From assembly GCA_021153165.1 (NCBI GenBank), contig JAGKTZ010000032.1, positions 1 through 32,285 of the forward strand: DNA of 32,285 nt, in the 5' to 3' direction. The stretch is from Prevotellaceae bacterium (GTDB lineage: Bacteria > Bacteroidota > Bacteroidia > Bacteroidales > Bacteroidaceae). The notes under the pieces are model-generated. The model was not told the origin of the DNA, searched no databases, and worked only from the letters and a program-made list of their open reading frames with translations. Positions within the stretch are counted from its first letter, which is position 1, and the number at the start of each line of letters is the position of its first letter. Shown piece after piece: positions 8,675 through 16,344 of the stretch. A program made the translations under genes and the position numbers.

Positions 8675-10427
8675 TTATTTCACCACCTTCTTGCCGTCAA
8701 TAATATAAATGCCAGAGGGGAGTTCTTCCCAGCGAGTAGCGTCGTATTCGCGCTTTCTACCTTGCAAATCGTAGATGAATTGGGGGCGTTGGTCGAGTGC
8801 GTCGCCTGTGATTTCGCCAATGCCTGTTTCGCCCTTTCCTGTGTAGAGCACAGCCTTTTTGTCGGCGGCTACGATGCTGCCTGTCATTCCATCGACGAGC
8901 ATCACTACCATTTCGAGTTTCGCACTGTCGGCTACTGCTACATTGCTCATCACAATTGATTCGCCATATTCATACTTATTGTTTGCTTCAGGGCTGTGGG
9001 GAAATTCTCCGCTTCTACCTTCAAATGAGGGGTAGATCTCTCGTGCTACTTCCTGGAATGGGTAATTTGTGAGGTACGTTTGACCATACTTGCCGCCGCT
9101 GCCGAATTCTCCAAATATGGGTTGTGTGTAAGAGGCCAAATAGTTGGATTGATAAGCATTGGGGATGATGACATCGTTCTCTGTTACAACGTAAATTAAG
9201 CGATAGTCGCTCTGAGCAGGAGTAAGGGCAAATTCTATTTCTGCAAAGATATTGAGCAGACCGTCCGATAATTCTGCACTTTTAATACGAATCTCGCCTA
9301 ATTGATCCTGTTGCATCGCTTTTTCCACAGCTTCCACAAATGTGCCGACTCCGTCCATGCGATAGTTGCCACCACTTTCCAGCATTGGGTAGCACAATTG
9401 TGTGCGGTTCACTAACCCTATGGGGAAATTGGCAAATCTTAGACCTTGGTCATATTTGCTCACGGTCATCACGTCATTGTTGTGCACGGCGATAGGAATG
9501 AATTGGTCGCCGTAGGTTTTCTCCAGATGTTCGATAGCAAGGATGCCCATCGGACAATAACCGCACCATGTGCCAGTGCCTTCTTCCAGCACCACTTTGC
9601 GACGGGGGATAAAGTTTACCCTTGCGATAGAGTCTGTGACACCTGCATTTTGTTCGCCATCGACCTCTGCCCAGATTTGGAAGGTTTGAAATTCGCCAGC
9701 ATTGCCCAAAGTCATCGCTTTGTCAAAGGTGAAGTGGAAAGTTTCGCCTGGTTGAATGTCGAGATTGTCGTAGACTTTTGTGTCTGTATCGCCACTTTCT
9801 GCCTGATAGTGTACGGTGAATTTTTTGATAGCTTTATTCTTTGCTGTCAGATGGCCTTTTACCTGTGCACTGCCGTTTGTGCTCATCAGCGGCATGTCCT
9901 CAGAAACGATATAGGCGCCATCGAAGTAGACGCGGATGTCGTCCAAGCAGAGGATTTGTCCGTCGTAGGTTTGGTTGACAAAAGCGATCCAGATAGTCTT
10001 GCCAGCATATTCGTCGAGCGACAGTTCGTGCTCGTTCCATTCGCCGTCGAGCAGTTCAGATTTGCCGGCAGGTTCTGCTTCGCTTTCCCATACAAAGCAA
10101 ATTCTCTCAAACTAACCAAGCGTTGGCGGCAGCTGGTGTTGCAAATTCCGAGCAGCATCCTGCAAAACTATTCACAGAATTGATATCGTCCATCAGTTTA
10201 TAAAGCCAAGGACGGCCTACTGAAAAGCCGACGTTCTTCATGAAAGATGAAGGTTCCAAGTTGGCCAAATCGTACGAGGTGACCAATTGATAGCTGGCCG
10301 TAGCGTCTTGGAAGTCGCAGACGAACAAGTCTTTGTTGCCATCTACGAAGTCTTGATTTTGTGCAACGGATAGTGTCGCTGTCATTGCGCTAAAAATAGC
10401 GGCGAGCGTAAAAAAATTCTTGTACAT
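8675..10427 (-). pseudogene. Broken secreted jelly-roll/Omp28 protein gene
   Basis: The 5' part (10427 to a TGA at 10107-10109) gives a signal peptide (MYKNFFTLAAIF...LSVAQ) and the start of a jelly-roll. The rest is in another frame, open from about 10111 to 8675. It continues with VWESEAEPAGKSELL, then YAGKTIWIAFVNQ, a close match to the 1266-residue paralogue. An Omp28 thioredoxin-like domain follows, with GTWCGYCPMG (CGYC codons at 9555-9566), and the tail is SGIYIIDGKKVVK. No ATG restarts the second part; only a TTG at 9946 is available. At the break the protein is roughly 25-60 residues shorter than the paralogue, so an internal deletion with a frame change is more likely than a sequencing slip. 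The C-terminal part alone would lack a signal peptide. It sits between two other members of the secreted family. Confidence 0.78.
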
Positions 10428-10460
10428 TTTGAGTTGTTTTTGCTGAGAAAAATGCCTTTG

Positions 10461-10545
10461 AAAAAAAGCTTAACCTTTTTTTAACGAGGCGTCGCGAAAT
10501 TTAAAAAAGGTCTTGGCTTTTTTGAAAAAGGTCTAACCTTTTTTT
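10461..10545 (-). repeat. Palindromic dispersed repeat, copy 1 (decayed arm)
   Basis: The 20-bp core AACGAGGCGTCGCGAAATTT is at 10483-10502, identical to the copy 2 core. It is flanked by A-run/CTTAACC/T-run on the left and A-run/GGTCTTGG/T-run plus A-run/GGTCTAACC/T-run on the right. The left hairpin arm seen in copies 2 and 3 is degenerate here. It lies between the broken Omp28 gene and the 3' end of the 474-residue gene. Confidence 0.8.
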
Positions 10546-10602
10546 GCCCCTCCTTTGAAGGCTTTTTTTCAAGGCTCGTTTTCTGCTTTTTTTTAGCAAC
10601 GT

Positions 10603-10637
10603 CTGCCGGCACGGACCGTTAGGGTCTGCACCGGCAG
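10603..10637 (-). terminator. GC-rich hairpin after the 474-residue gene
   Basis: CTGCCGG (10603-10609) pairs with CCGGCAG (10631-10637), with inner GACC/GGTC pairing around GTTAG. It begins 22 bases past the stop of the upstream minus-strand gene. No U-tract follows directly on the minus strand, so it may act together with the repeat at 10461-10545. GCAACGTCT just left of it (10596-10604) resembles the left arm of repeat copy 3. Confidence 0.5.
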
Positions 10638-10658
10638 TATTTGCTTGTGTTTGTTGTC

Positions 10659-12083
10659 TTATTTTACGATAAATTGTGAAGCGACATTCCCGCTCTTGCC
10701 AAATGATGCTTTCACTACGACTATGCCTTTGGCTCCACAAAGCGAGATCTCGTCACTCTTGCCACTTGCGATGAGGCGACCAGATGCATCATACACCGCC
10801 AATTCTTTAGCTCCGGGAGCATAGACTATATCACCTTTGATTGTGATGTCTCGGCGGCCTTCGATGTTGTTAATGCCATCAGGGATTTCGCCTATCACAA
10901 CAAGACTAGGAACCATCAAAGGACCCATGTTAGAGTTGTGCACATAGTAACCGCAGAATACATTGCCATCTTGCGAGTTGCAAATAACGGTGCTGGGCAA
11001 ATCTTTTGGAGCCGCAGCGCCAGTGATTTGTGCGATATAGTCAGAAAGTAGGCCGTTGAAGTTGCCCTTGCGAATCAATGATTGCCCCAAATAACCTGTG
11101 TAGCCGAATACTGTGCCATCGTCTACGATTGATGTGCAGGCAGCCCAACCATCGATTTCTTCAGTAGTGCCTTTTTCAATATCGTATACGAAGCCGTAGG
11201 TCTTGGTATAACCATCGTCGCCCTGAGGACACCATTGGCCAGCAGCATATTTACCCTCATGGCTAATACTATAGACGTAGCCTGCATAGAAGTAGAGGTC
11301 CTTGTTGATATCAATATCCTGCTTGCCATAAATACGAGTCATCTCGCCATTTACCCAAATTGCTGGCGAACGGCTACCACTGTCGTGCTCAGCAAAACCA
11401 CCGAGGATTTTAGCATCGTCCGACATATAATTGGCCACCATACCTTGACCGACTGTTTCGCCAAAGGGCAGATTTTCGTAGGGTTGCAATTTGCCGTCAA
11501 TCCAAACGGCTGGGCGCAATTTGCGAACTTTTCTTGTCGTTTCGCTCCACTTTCCTGTGGCGTAGTTGAAGTCATGTTGATCGTATGTGTCGTATACATA
11601 TCCCGTGATAGTATGTCCGTCGCCCGAAATAGCTCTGGCATAACCATTCATGTCGGTGCGTTGGATTTCAAAGGGGATTTCCAAGGCGGTCCATACACCA
11701 TCTTTCCAGTAGCCGGGTACGATATAGGGCTCAGTGCCTTCTTTCACTTCGCCGTTGTTGTCGTGTGCGAAGCAACCTACGACTACTCCGTCGTTGGATA
11801 CATCATAAGCATAGCATTCCTCGCCGTGCTCGCTTGTGATTTGAGTGAATTCGCCTGTGGTGCGGTTCCACAAGAAGGATGTGCCGGCATAGCCTTCAGC
11901 ATTGCCTGTGGCGTATTCGCCATTAGGGGAAATGCCCCAAAAAGTACCGCCTGCGTAGAGATTAGCTAAGTCGCCTTCTGTGCCAGTCGTATAAACAGTT
12001 ACGACTTTCGTTTGAGCAGAAAGCCCAAGTGTTGTTGCCAAAGCAAAAAGGCAACAGAGTGTTTTGAGTAGAGTTTTCTTCAT
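10659..12083 (-). CDS. Secreted HAF-repeat (propeller-like) protein with C-terminal sorting-like domain
   Basis: A 474-residue exported protein with signal peptide MKKTLLKTLCCLF...GLSA (about 1-23). The mature part repeats short blades of the form 'G-x-S-x-D/N-G-x-x-x-x-G' (GISPNGEYATGN, DVSNDGVVVGC, AISGDGHTITGY, SISHEGKYAAGQ), each followed by a tryptophan-bearing strand such as FLWNR or AVWIDGK. The N-terminal third of the 1266-residue protein is built the same way. The last about 65 residues (AVYDASGRLIASGK ... GIVVVKASF...QFIVK) look like a T9SS type A sorting domain. It is the first gene of the secreted-protein block, with a promoter-like TATATTTG box (12183-12190) upstream. No enzymatic residues are recognised; surface location is inferred. 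Confidence 0.78.
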   Translation of the reverse strand: MKKTLLKTLCCLFALATTLGLSAQTKVVTVYTTGTEGDLANLYAGGTFWGISPNGEYATGNAEGYAGTSFLWNRTTGEFTQITSEHGEECYAYDVSNDGVVVGCFAHDNNGEVKEGTEPYIVPGYWKDGVWTALEIPFEIQRTDMNGYARAISGDGHTITGYVYDTYDQHDFNYATGKWSETTRKVRKLRPAVWIDGKLQPYENLPFGETVGQGMVANYMSDDAKILGGFAEHDSGSRSPAIWVNGEMTRIYGKQDIDINKDLYFYAGYVYSISHEGKYAAGQWCPQGDDGYTKTYGFVYDIEKGTTEEIDGWAACTSIVDDGTVFGYTGYLGQSLIRKGNFNGLLSDYIAQITGAAAPKDLPSTVICNSQDGNVFCGYYVHNSNMGPLMVPSLVVIGEIPDGINNIEGRRDITIKGDIVYAPGAKELAVYDASGRLIASGKSDEISLCGAKGIVVVKASFGKSGNVASQFIVK

Positions 12084-12182
12084 ATGTTTTATTTTTGATT
12101 TTACAGATAAAATCAGGGGATTCGTCTATGCTCACCCTAATGTCGGTAAACAGTAGTTTGAATCTCCTGTTATAATACGTTG

Positions 12183-12190
12183 CAAATATA
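12183..12190 (-). promoter_or_regulatory. Promoter -7 box for the secreted-protein block
   Basis: The minus strand reads TATATTTG, a match to the Bacteroidetes -7 element TAnnTTTG, about 100 bases upstream of the ATG at 12083. No clear -33 TTTG is seen. Confidence 0.55.
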
Positions 12191-12225
12191 CAAAAAAGTG
12201 TTGTATCAGAGCAAGATGGAGTAAT

Positions 12226-12255
12226 AAAAAAGTTGCCTACAGAGGGCAACTTTTT
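12226..12255 (-). terminator. Intrinsic terminator of the TetR-type gene
   Basis: Arms AAGTTGCC (12230-12237) and GGCAACTT (12245-12252) enclose a seven-base loop and are flanked by A and T runs, so it could work in both directions. It begins only a few bases past the regulator's stop codon and separates it from the secreted-protein block. Confidence 0.85.
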
Positions 12256-12258
12256 ATT

Positions 12259-12909
12259 TTATTTCATATTGCGTGTACGATAGCTTTCCAGCAGCTCGTC
12301 AATCATTGCGATGCCTTTTTCTGTACAGCATCCACGGAAATATGTAATAACGAAATTGATAAAAATCTCGGTCAACGTATAATTTTTGAGTAACAGAGGG
12401 TTGAGTGTCTTTTGCGAATTTAATTGCACGACTTGGCTCACGAGATTGAAGTCAATATCTGTACGGAAACATCCCTGCTCTACACCTTTTTTTAAAAAAC
12501 TTGCTACGTTTTCAAATCGCCTTTTTTTGTCCTCTTCGACGTATTCGTAGACAGAGGGGTAGCGTGATAGTTCGGCAAAGAAGATAGGCGAGATTTTCTC
12601 TAAATGTTTTAAGTGATTTTCCAGCACAACGAAGAGTAGTCTCAGTATATCGCCTTCAGTATTCAAGTAGGCTTCATACCGTTGCTGCTCTCTTTCGAAA
12701 GTTCGCTTTGTTGTAGCAAGTAGTAGGGTTTCTTTGTCTGGAAAAATCTGGTACAAAGTGCGCTTAGATATTTTGAGTTGATGCGCAATATCATCCATGC
12801 GTACGGCGCGAATGCCAAGTCTTTGAAATTCCAATTCGGCTGTGTCCAACACGCGGTTGTATAGTTCCTGGTGCTGTTCGGCGTATGTGTGATCTTCGTA
12901 GGTTGGCAT
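12259..12909 (-). CDS. TetR/AcrR-family transcriptional regulator
   Basis: A 216-residue DNA-binding regulator, expected to act as a ligand-responsive dimer. The N-terminal helix-turn-helix is visible as RMDDIAHQLKISKRTLYQIF (about 37-56) followed by PDKETLLLAT, the usual TetR pattern. The C-terminal two thirds are helical with no recognisable ligand motif. It lies upstream of the secreted-protein genes in the same direction but has its own terminator immediately after the stop and its own promoter-like box (12993-13000), so it is probably a single-gene unit. Whether it controls the neighbouring surface proteins is unknown; no palindromic operator was identified with confidence. Confidence 0.88.
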   Translation of the reverse strand: MPTYEDHTYAEQHQELYNRVLDTAELEFQRLGIRAVRMDDIAHQLKISKRTLYQIFPDKETLLLATTKRTFEREQQRYEAYLNTEGDILRLLFVVLENHLKHLEKISPIFFAELSRYPSVYEYVEEDKKRRFENVASFLKKGVEQGCFRTDIDFNLVSQVVQLNSQKTLNPLLLKNYTLTEIFINFVITYFRGCCTEKGIAMIDELLESYRTRNMK

Positions 12910-12992
12910 AAAGAAAGTCTTTTGTTGTGGAAGGGGATCGAGAAGTTGTGCCTACTTAGCCTTGGATAAAGGCGACTTTTGTAGAGACTTCG

Positions 12993-13000
12993 CAAATATA
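12993..13000 (-). promoter_or_regulatory. Promoter -7 box for the TetR-type gene
   Basis: The minus strand reads TATATTTG (TAnnTTTG consensus), 84 bases upstream of the start codon at 12909. The surrounding bases resemble those at 12183-12190. Confidence 0.55.
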
Positions 13001-13030
13001 CAAAAAACTATTTTGTTCGAGCGAGTTTCT

Positions 13031-13065
13031 TAATAAAAAATGCTCCGCCGCTGGGGCAGAGCATT
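13031..13065 (-). terminator. Intrinsic terminator of maeB
   Basis: An 11-bp stem with one mismatch (AATGCTCCGCC / GGCAGAGCATT, 13039-13065) is followed on the minus strand by a T-run (complement of 13031-13040). It lies about 40 bases past the maeB stop. Confidence 0.8.
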
Positions 13066-13105
13066 CCTGATATGGATTTATGAGAGTCGTTTGTACGTCG
13101 CAATG

Positions 13106-15394
13106 TTATTTACCATTTTTCTTTTCCTGAACGATGGCATCGAGTACGGCAACGGCTGTGATGTTTACGATGTCGCGCACTGAGCTTTCGAAGTCGGTAA
13201 AGTGAATTGGCTTGTTCAATCCCATTTGGATAGGACCGATTACTTCGCCCTCGTCTACCATAGATTTCACCATCTTGTAGGAAGCGTTGGCCGAGGTCAG
13301 GTTGGGGAAGAGCAGGGTGTTTACATCTAATCCCTTGAGGCGGGTGAATGGATACTTTTCGTCGCGCAATTCCTTGTCCATAGCGAAGTTGAGCTGCATT
13401 TCGCCGTCTATTGCCAAGTCGGGGTATTCGCGCTGCATTTGTTCGACGACTTCGTGCACAATAGCAGGACTGCCTACGGTGTCGGTGCCGAAGTTTGAGT
13501 ACGAAAGCATGGCGATAATAGGCGTACGGTTGAAGAAACGCACGGTCGAAGCACTGAGTTTCGCCAGGTCAAGGAGAGCTTCCTTGTTGGGGTGACGGTT
13601 GATTAGCGTATCGGCGATAAAGTAGATACCTTTCTTAGAGTTGACAAGGTGCATCGTACCAAAATGCTTGTACTCGGGGCGTATGCCGATCACTTCTTTG
13701 GCTACTTTGATCGTGTTCGAATATTTTGTGTACAGACCGGTGATAAATGCGTCGGCATCGCCTGTTTCGACCATCATCATGCCGAAGTAGTTGCGCTCAT
13801 ACATCTTGTCGATAGCTTCTTGCAAAGTGTAGCCTTCGCGCTGCTTCTTCTTTGCCAGAATTTGTGCGTATCTATTGCGAGTTTCGGTCTGATTGTCGTT
13901 GCGCAAGTTCAGGATTTCTACGCCTTCCAAATCCAATTGCATATCTTCTGCCATCTTTCGGATTTGGATATCATTGCCCAGCAGAATGGGGTGGCATATG
14001 CCTTCTTCCTTAGCACGGATAGCGGCTTCCAGCATGTTGGGGTGTGTACCTTCGGCAAAGACTACGCGTTTGGGGGCAAGACGTGCTGTGTCGTAGAGGT
14101 TTTGTGTGAACTTAGTCTCCTGACCCATCAGTTCGCGCAGTTGCTGGCGGTAAGCTTTCCAGTCGGTGATGATGCGGCGGGCTACACCACTTTCGATTGC
14201 CGCCTTAGCCACTGCCATAGATACCTCGGTGATGAGGCGTGGGTCTACGGGTTTGGGGATAAAGTAGTCGGGACCGAAGGTGAAGTTGCGCACATGATAA
14301 GCACGGTTCACGATATCGGGCACAGGACGTCTGGCCAAGTCTGCAATAGCACGCACTGCGGCCATTTTCATCTCCTCGTTGATGGCAGAAGCTGCGGTGT
14401 CGAGTGCACCACGGAAGATGTAGGGGAAACCAATCACATTGTTGATTTGGTTAGGGTAGTCTGTGCGGCCGGTACTCATCAGTACGTCGGGACGAGCCGC
14501 CATGGCGTCTTCATAAGAGATTTCGGGCACAGGATTGGCCAAGGCAAAGATGATAGGATGGTCTGCCATCGAGCGCACCATGTCTTGAGACAGAATGTTG
14601 CCCTTAGACAAGCCGACGAATACGTCTGCTCCGCGTATAGCTTCCTCCAATGTGTGGATGTCTGTGCGAGAGGTGGCAAATTCTTTCTTTTGCTCGTTCA
14701 GGTCGGGGCGTTCTGTCGAGATAACACCCTTAGAGTCGAGCATCACGACATTCTCGTGTTTAACACCGCAGGCGCAGTATAATCTTGTACAAGATATGGC
14801 TGCTGCGCCGGCACCGTTGACTACGAGTTTCACGTTCTCGATCTTTTTGCCCGCCACTTGCAGGGCGTTGATTAGACCGGCAGCCGAGATAATAGCAGTA
14901 CCGTGCTGGTCGTCGTGCATCACGGGGATGTCGAGTTCGGCCTTGAGTCGGCGTTCGATTTCGAAACATTCGGGTGCTTTGATATCCTCGAGGTTGATGC
15001 CACCGAAGGTTGGTGCAATCGCCTTCACTGCTTGGATGAATTTCTCGGGATCTTTTTCATCCACTTCGATATCAAAGGCGTCCACGCCTGCATATATTTT
15101 GAACAAGAGGCTCTTTCCCTCCATCACGGGCTTACCGCTCATCGCGCCGATGTCGCCCAATCCGAGCACGGCGGTACCGTTTGAAATCACGGCCACGAGA
15201 TTGCCTTTGTTGGTGTACTTGTAGGCATCGTTGGGGTTGTTTTGTATCTCCAAACAGGGTTCTGCTACACCGGGCGAGTAGGCCAGTGACAGGTCTGTCT
15301 GTGTGCGATAGGGCTTGGTGGGAACGACTTCAATTTTCCCAGGTTTGCCTTGCGAGTGATAAAGCAAGGCTGCCTCTTTTGTAATCTTTACCAT
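13106..15394 (-). CDS. maeB: NADP-dependent malic enzyme (malic-phosphotransacetylase fusion)
   Basis: Oxidative decarboxylation of malate to pyruvate, supplying NADPH and pyruvate in the cytoplasm. The 762 residues match the two-domain MaeB form. The N-terminal malic domain has SLAYSPGVAEPC with catalytic Y39, MEGKSLLFK with K94, GGINLEDIKAPECF (E136/D137) and MHDDQHGTA (D161/D162) as metal and substrate ligands. An NAD(P)-binding Rossmann loop VNGAGAAAI lies at about 192-200. From about residue 440 (RVVFAEGTHPNMLEAA) a phosphotransacetylase-like domain follows, which in this family is usually regulatory, responding to acetyl-CoA, rather than catalytic. It is monocistronic, with a TAACTTTG promoter box upstream and a terminator downstream. 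It starts at ATG 15394. Confidence 0.96.
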   Translation of the reverse strand: MVKITKEAALLYHSQGKPGKIEVVPTKPYRTQTDLSLAYSPGVAEPCLEIQNNPNDAYKYTNKGNLVAVISNGTAVLGLGDIGAMSGKPVMEGKSLLFKIYAGVDAFDIEVDEKDPEKFIQAVKAIAPTFGGINLEDIKAPECFEIERRLKAELDIPVMHDDQHGTAIISAAGLINALQVAGKKIENVKLVVNGAGAAAISCTRLYCACGVKHENVVMLDSKGVISTERPDLNEQKKEFATSRTDIHTLEEAIRGADVFVGLSKGNILSQDMVRSMADHPIIFALANPVPEISYEDAMAARPDVLMSTGRTDYPNQINNVIGFPYIFRGALDTAASAINEEMKMAAVRAIADLARRPVPDIVNRAYHVRNFTFGPDYFIPKPVDPRLITEVSMAVAKAAIESGVARRIITDWKAYRQQLRELMGQETKFTQNLYDTARLAPKRVVFAEGTHPNMLEAAIRAKEEGICHPILLGNDIQIRKMAEDMQLDLEGVEILNLRNDNQTETRNRYAQILAKKKQREGYTLQEAIDKMYERNYFGMMMVETGDADAFITGLYTKYSNTIKVAKEVIGIRPEYKHFGTMHLVNSKKGIYFIADTLINRHPNKEALLDLAKLSASTVRFFNRTPIIAMLSYSNFGTDTVGSPAIVHEVVEQMQREYPDLAIDGEMQLNFAMDKELRDEKYPFTRLKGLDVNTLLFPNLTSANASYKMVKSMVDEGEVIGPIQMGLNKPIHFTDFESSVRDIVNITAVAVLDAIVQEKKNGK

Positions 15395-15436
15395 AGCGGT
15401 TGATTTTTACAGTATGTTGTCTAAGTTTAGTTGGTG

Positions 15437-15444
15437 CAAAGTTA
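15437..15444 (-). promoter_or_regulatory. Promoter -7 box for maeB
   Basis: The minus strand reads TAACTTTG, a good TAnnTTTG match, 43 bases upstream of the maeB start at 15394. Confidence 0.6.
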
Positions 15445-15486
15445 CGTATTTCCGCGCAAATTTCGATGCATCCATATTATAATAAT

Positions 15487-15540
15487 ATTAAAAAAATACC
15501 GATAGCAAGTAGAGGGGGAAATGCCCCGTCTTGCTATCGG
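15487..15540 (-). terminator. Intrinsic terminator of the small barrel gene
   Basis: A perfect 11-bp stem, CCGATAGCAAG (15499-15509) and CTTGCTATCGG (15530-15540), has further G/C pairing inside. On the minus strand it is followed by a T-run. It starts about 30 bases past the stop of the 155-residue gene. Confidence 0.9.
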
Positions 15541-15572
15541 CAATTATTGTGTAAAAATATTTCTATTGTCTC

Positions 15573-16040
15573 TTAGAAACGATAAACTACTGACAAACCA
15601 CCATTGTAGAAACCATTAGCATGGAAGTGCTTATCGCCGCTGAATGCCAAAGTAACCATAGGGCGATAATTGATACCAATTGTCACTGGCGCAGCCTTCA
15701 AGGTGAAGCCGAAGCCCAATTGACCTACAGGGCCCAAGACGAAGGCTTCTTGGAAAAGACCAAGGCCTGCACCAACACCACCCCAGAGCTTCCAAGTACC
15801 GAAGTTGGGTGTCCAGTCGCTCCATTCCTGGATATTCCAGTTGTAGGTAGCAGAGGCAGAAAAGCCGTCGAATGCAAAGTAGCCTAAAGTGGCATCAACG
15901 AAATTCTTGTTGTTGAAGTGATATTGATAAGCCAAATCAATGTTACCGCCGAGGTATACTCCGACAGCATGAGGAGTCTTTTGTGCAAATGCACCCATAG
16001 ATGCTACGCAAAGCACCATAGCGAGGATAAATTTCTTCAT
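15573..16040 (-). CDS. Small outer-membrane beta-barrel protein
   Basis: The 155-residue protein has a signal peptide (MKKFILAMVLCVASMGAFAQ). The mature part alternates hydrophobic and polar residues in short glycine- and aromatic-rich strands (VGVYLGGNIDLAYQYHF, VDATLGYFAFDGF, LWGGVGAGLGLF, VTIGINYRPMVTLAF). It ends in a terminal phenylalanine (GGLSVVYRF), the usual signal for BAM-dependent insertion. About eight strands fit the length, as in small OmpA/OmpW-like barrels. It is transcribed alone, with a TATCTTTG box upstream and a strong terminator downstream. The specific function is not recognised. Confidence 0.78.
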   Translation of the reverse strand: MKKFILAMVLCVASMGAFAQKTPHAVGVYLGGNIDLAYQYHFNNKNFVDATLGYFAFDGFSASATYNWNIQEWSDWTPNFGTWKLWGGVGAGLGLFQEAFVLGPVGQLGFGFTLKAAPVTIGINYRPMVTLAFSGDKHFHANGFYNGGLSVVYRF

Positions 16041-16129
16041 AATAATAATGTTTTATAGGTGAAACATGTGTCAAGATATCTGCTGTTCGCCCGCAAGGGT
16101 CCAATTTGCTACAGATTACCTCTACTCGG

Positions 16130-16137
16130 CAAAGATA
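16130..16137 (-). promoter_or_regulatory. Promoter -7 box for the small barrel gene
   Basis: The minus strand reads TATCTTTG (TAnnTTTG), about 90 bases upstream of the ATG at 16040. Confidence 0.55.
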
Positions 16138-16168
16138 TGTATTCTTTTTTTATTTTGTGGAAAAATGG

Positions 16169-16218
16169 AAATAAAAAAAACGAGACTTAGCTGATTTTTA
16201 TAAATAGCCGTCTCGTTT
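16169..16218 (-). terminator. Terminator-like hairpin downstream of the esterase operon
   Basis: A 9-bp perfect stem AAACGAGAC (16178-16186) / GTCTCGTTT (16210-16218) has inner GCT/AGC pairing. On the minus strand a T-run follows (complement of 16169-16180). The arm shares AACGAGAC with the core of the dispersed repeat, so the hairpin may be a remnant of another copy. Confidence 0.7.
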
Positions 16219-16259
16219 GAGTTTGAGCAAAGGTTGATATTACGAGAAAAAGCCTCCTG

Positions 16260-16344
16260 AAAAAAAGGTCTAACCTTTTTTAAATTTCGCGACGCCTCGT
16301 TAAAAAAAGGTTAAGGTTTTTTTCAACGAGGCGTCGCGAAATTT
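16260..16344 (-). repeat. Palindromic dispersed repeat, copy 2 (double core, long hairpin)
   Basis: Two 20-bp cores lie in inverted orientation, 16282-16301 and 16325-16344. They are joined by seven A, GGTTAAGG, seven T and one C. Core and A/T pairs together give a near-perfect 27-bp stem with one bulged base. An additional near-palindrome (A-run GGTCTAACC T-run) lies at 16261-16281. The right core ends one base before the TAA of the esterase gene. Confidence 0.88.

Larger units (their letters stand above)
16041..16344. other. 304-base intergenic region: promoter, hairpin and repeat copy 2
   Basis: No gene is seen. From left to right it holds the leader and promoter box of the barrel gene (16130-16137), an AT-rich stretch, a terminator-like hairpin (16178-16218) and repeat copy 2 (16260-16344), which ends exactly at the stop codon of the esterase gene. 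Confidence 0.7.

Noticed and set aside
10104..10112. Programmed +1 frameshift at GTT TGA, as in the prfB CTT TGA site
   Set aside because: There is no SD-like stimulator, Val-tRNA would re-pair poorly on TTT, and the joined protein would still lack part of the jelly-roll, so decay is the simpler reading.
9446..10183. Plus-strand open frame of 245 codons opposite the broken Omp28 gene
   Set aside because: No signal, motif or promoter support; it mirrors the codon bias of the antisense gene.
13649..14782. Long open frame (377 codons) on the plus strand opposite maeB
   Set aside because: It lies fully antisense to a well-conserved enzyme and its translation is rich in Cys/His without any recognisable motif; it is a shadow of the maeB codon pattern.
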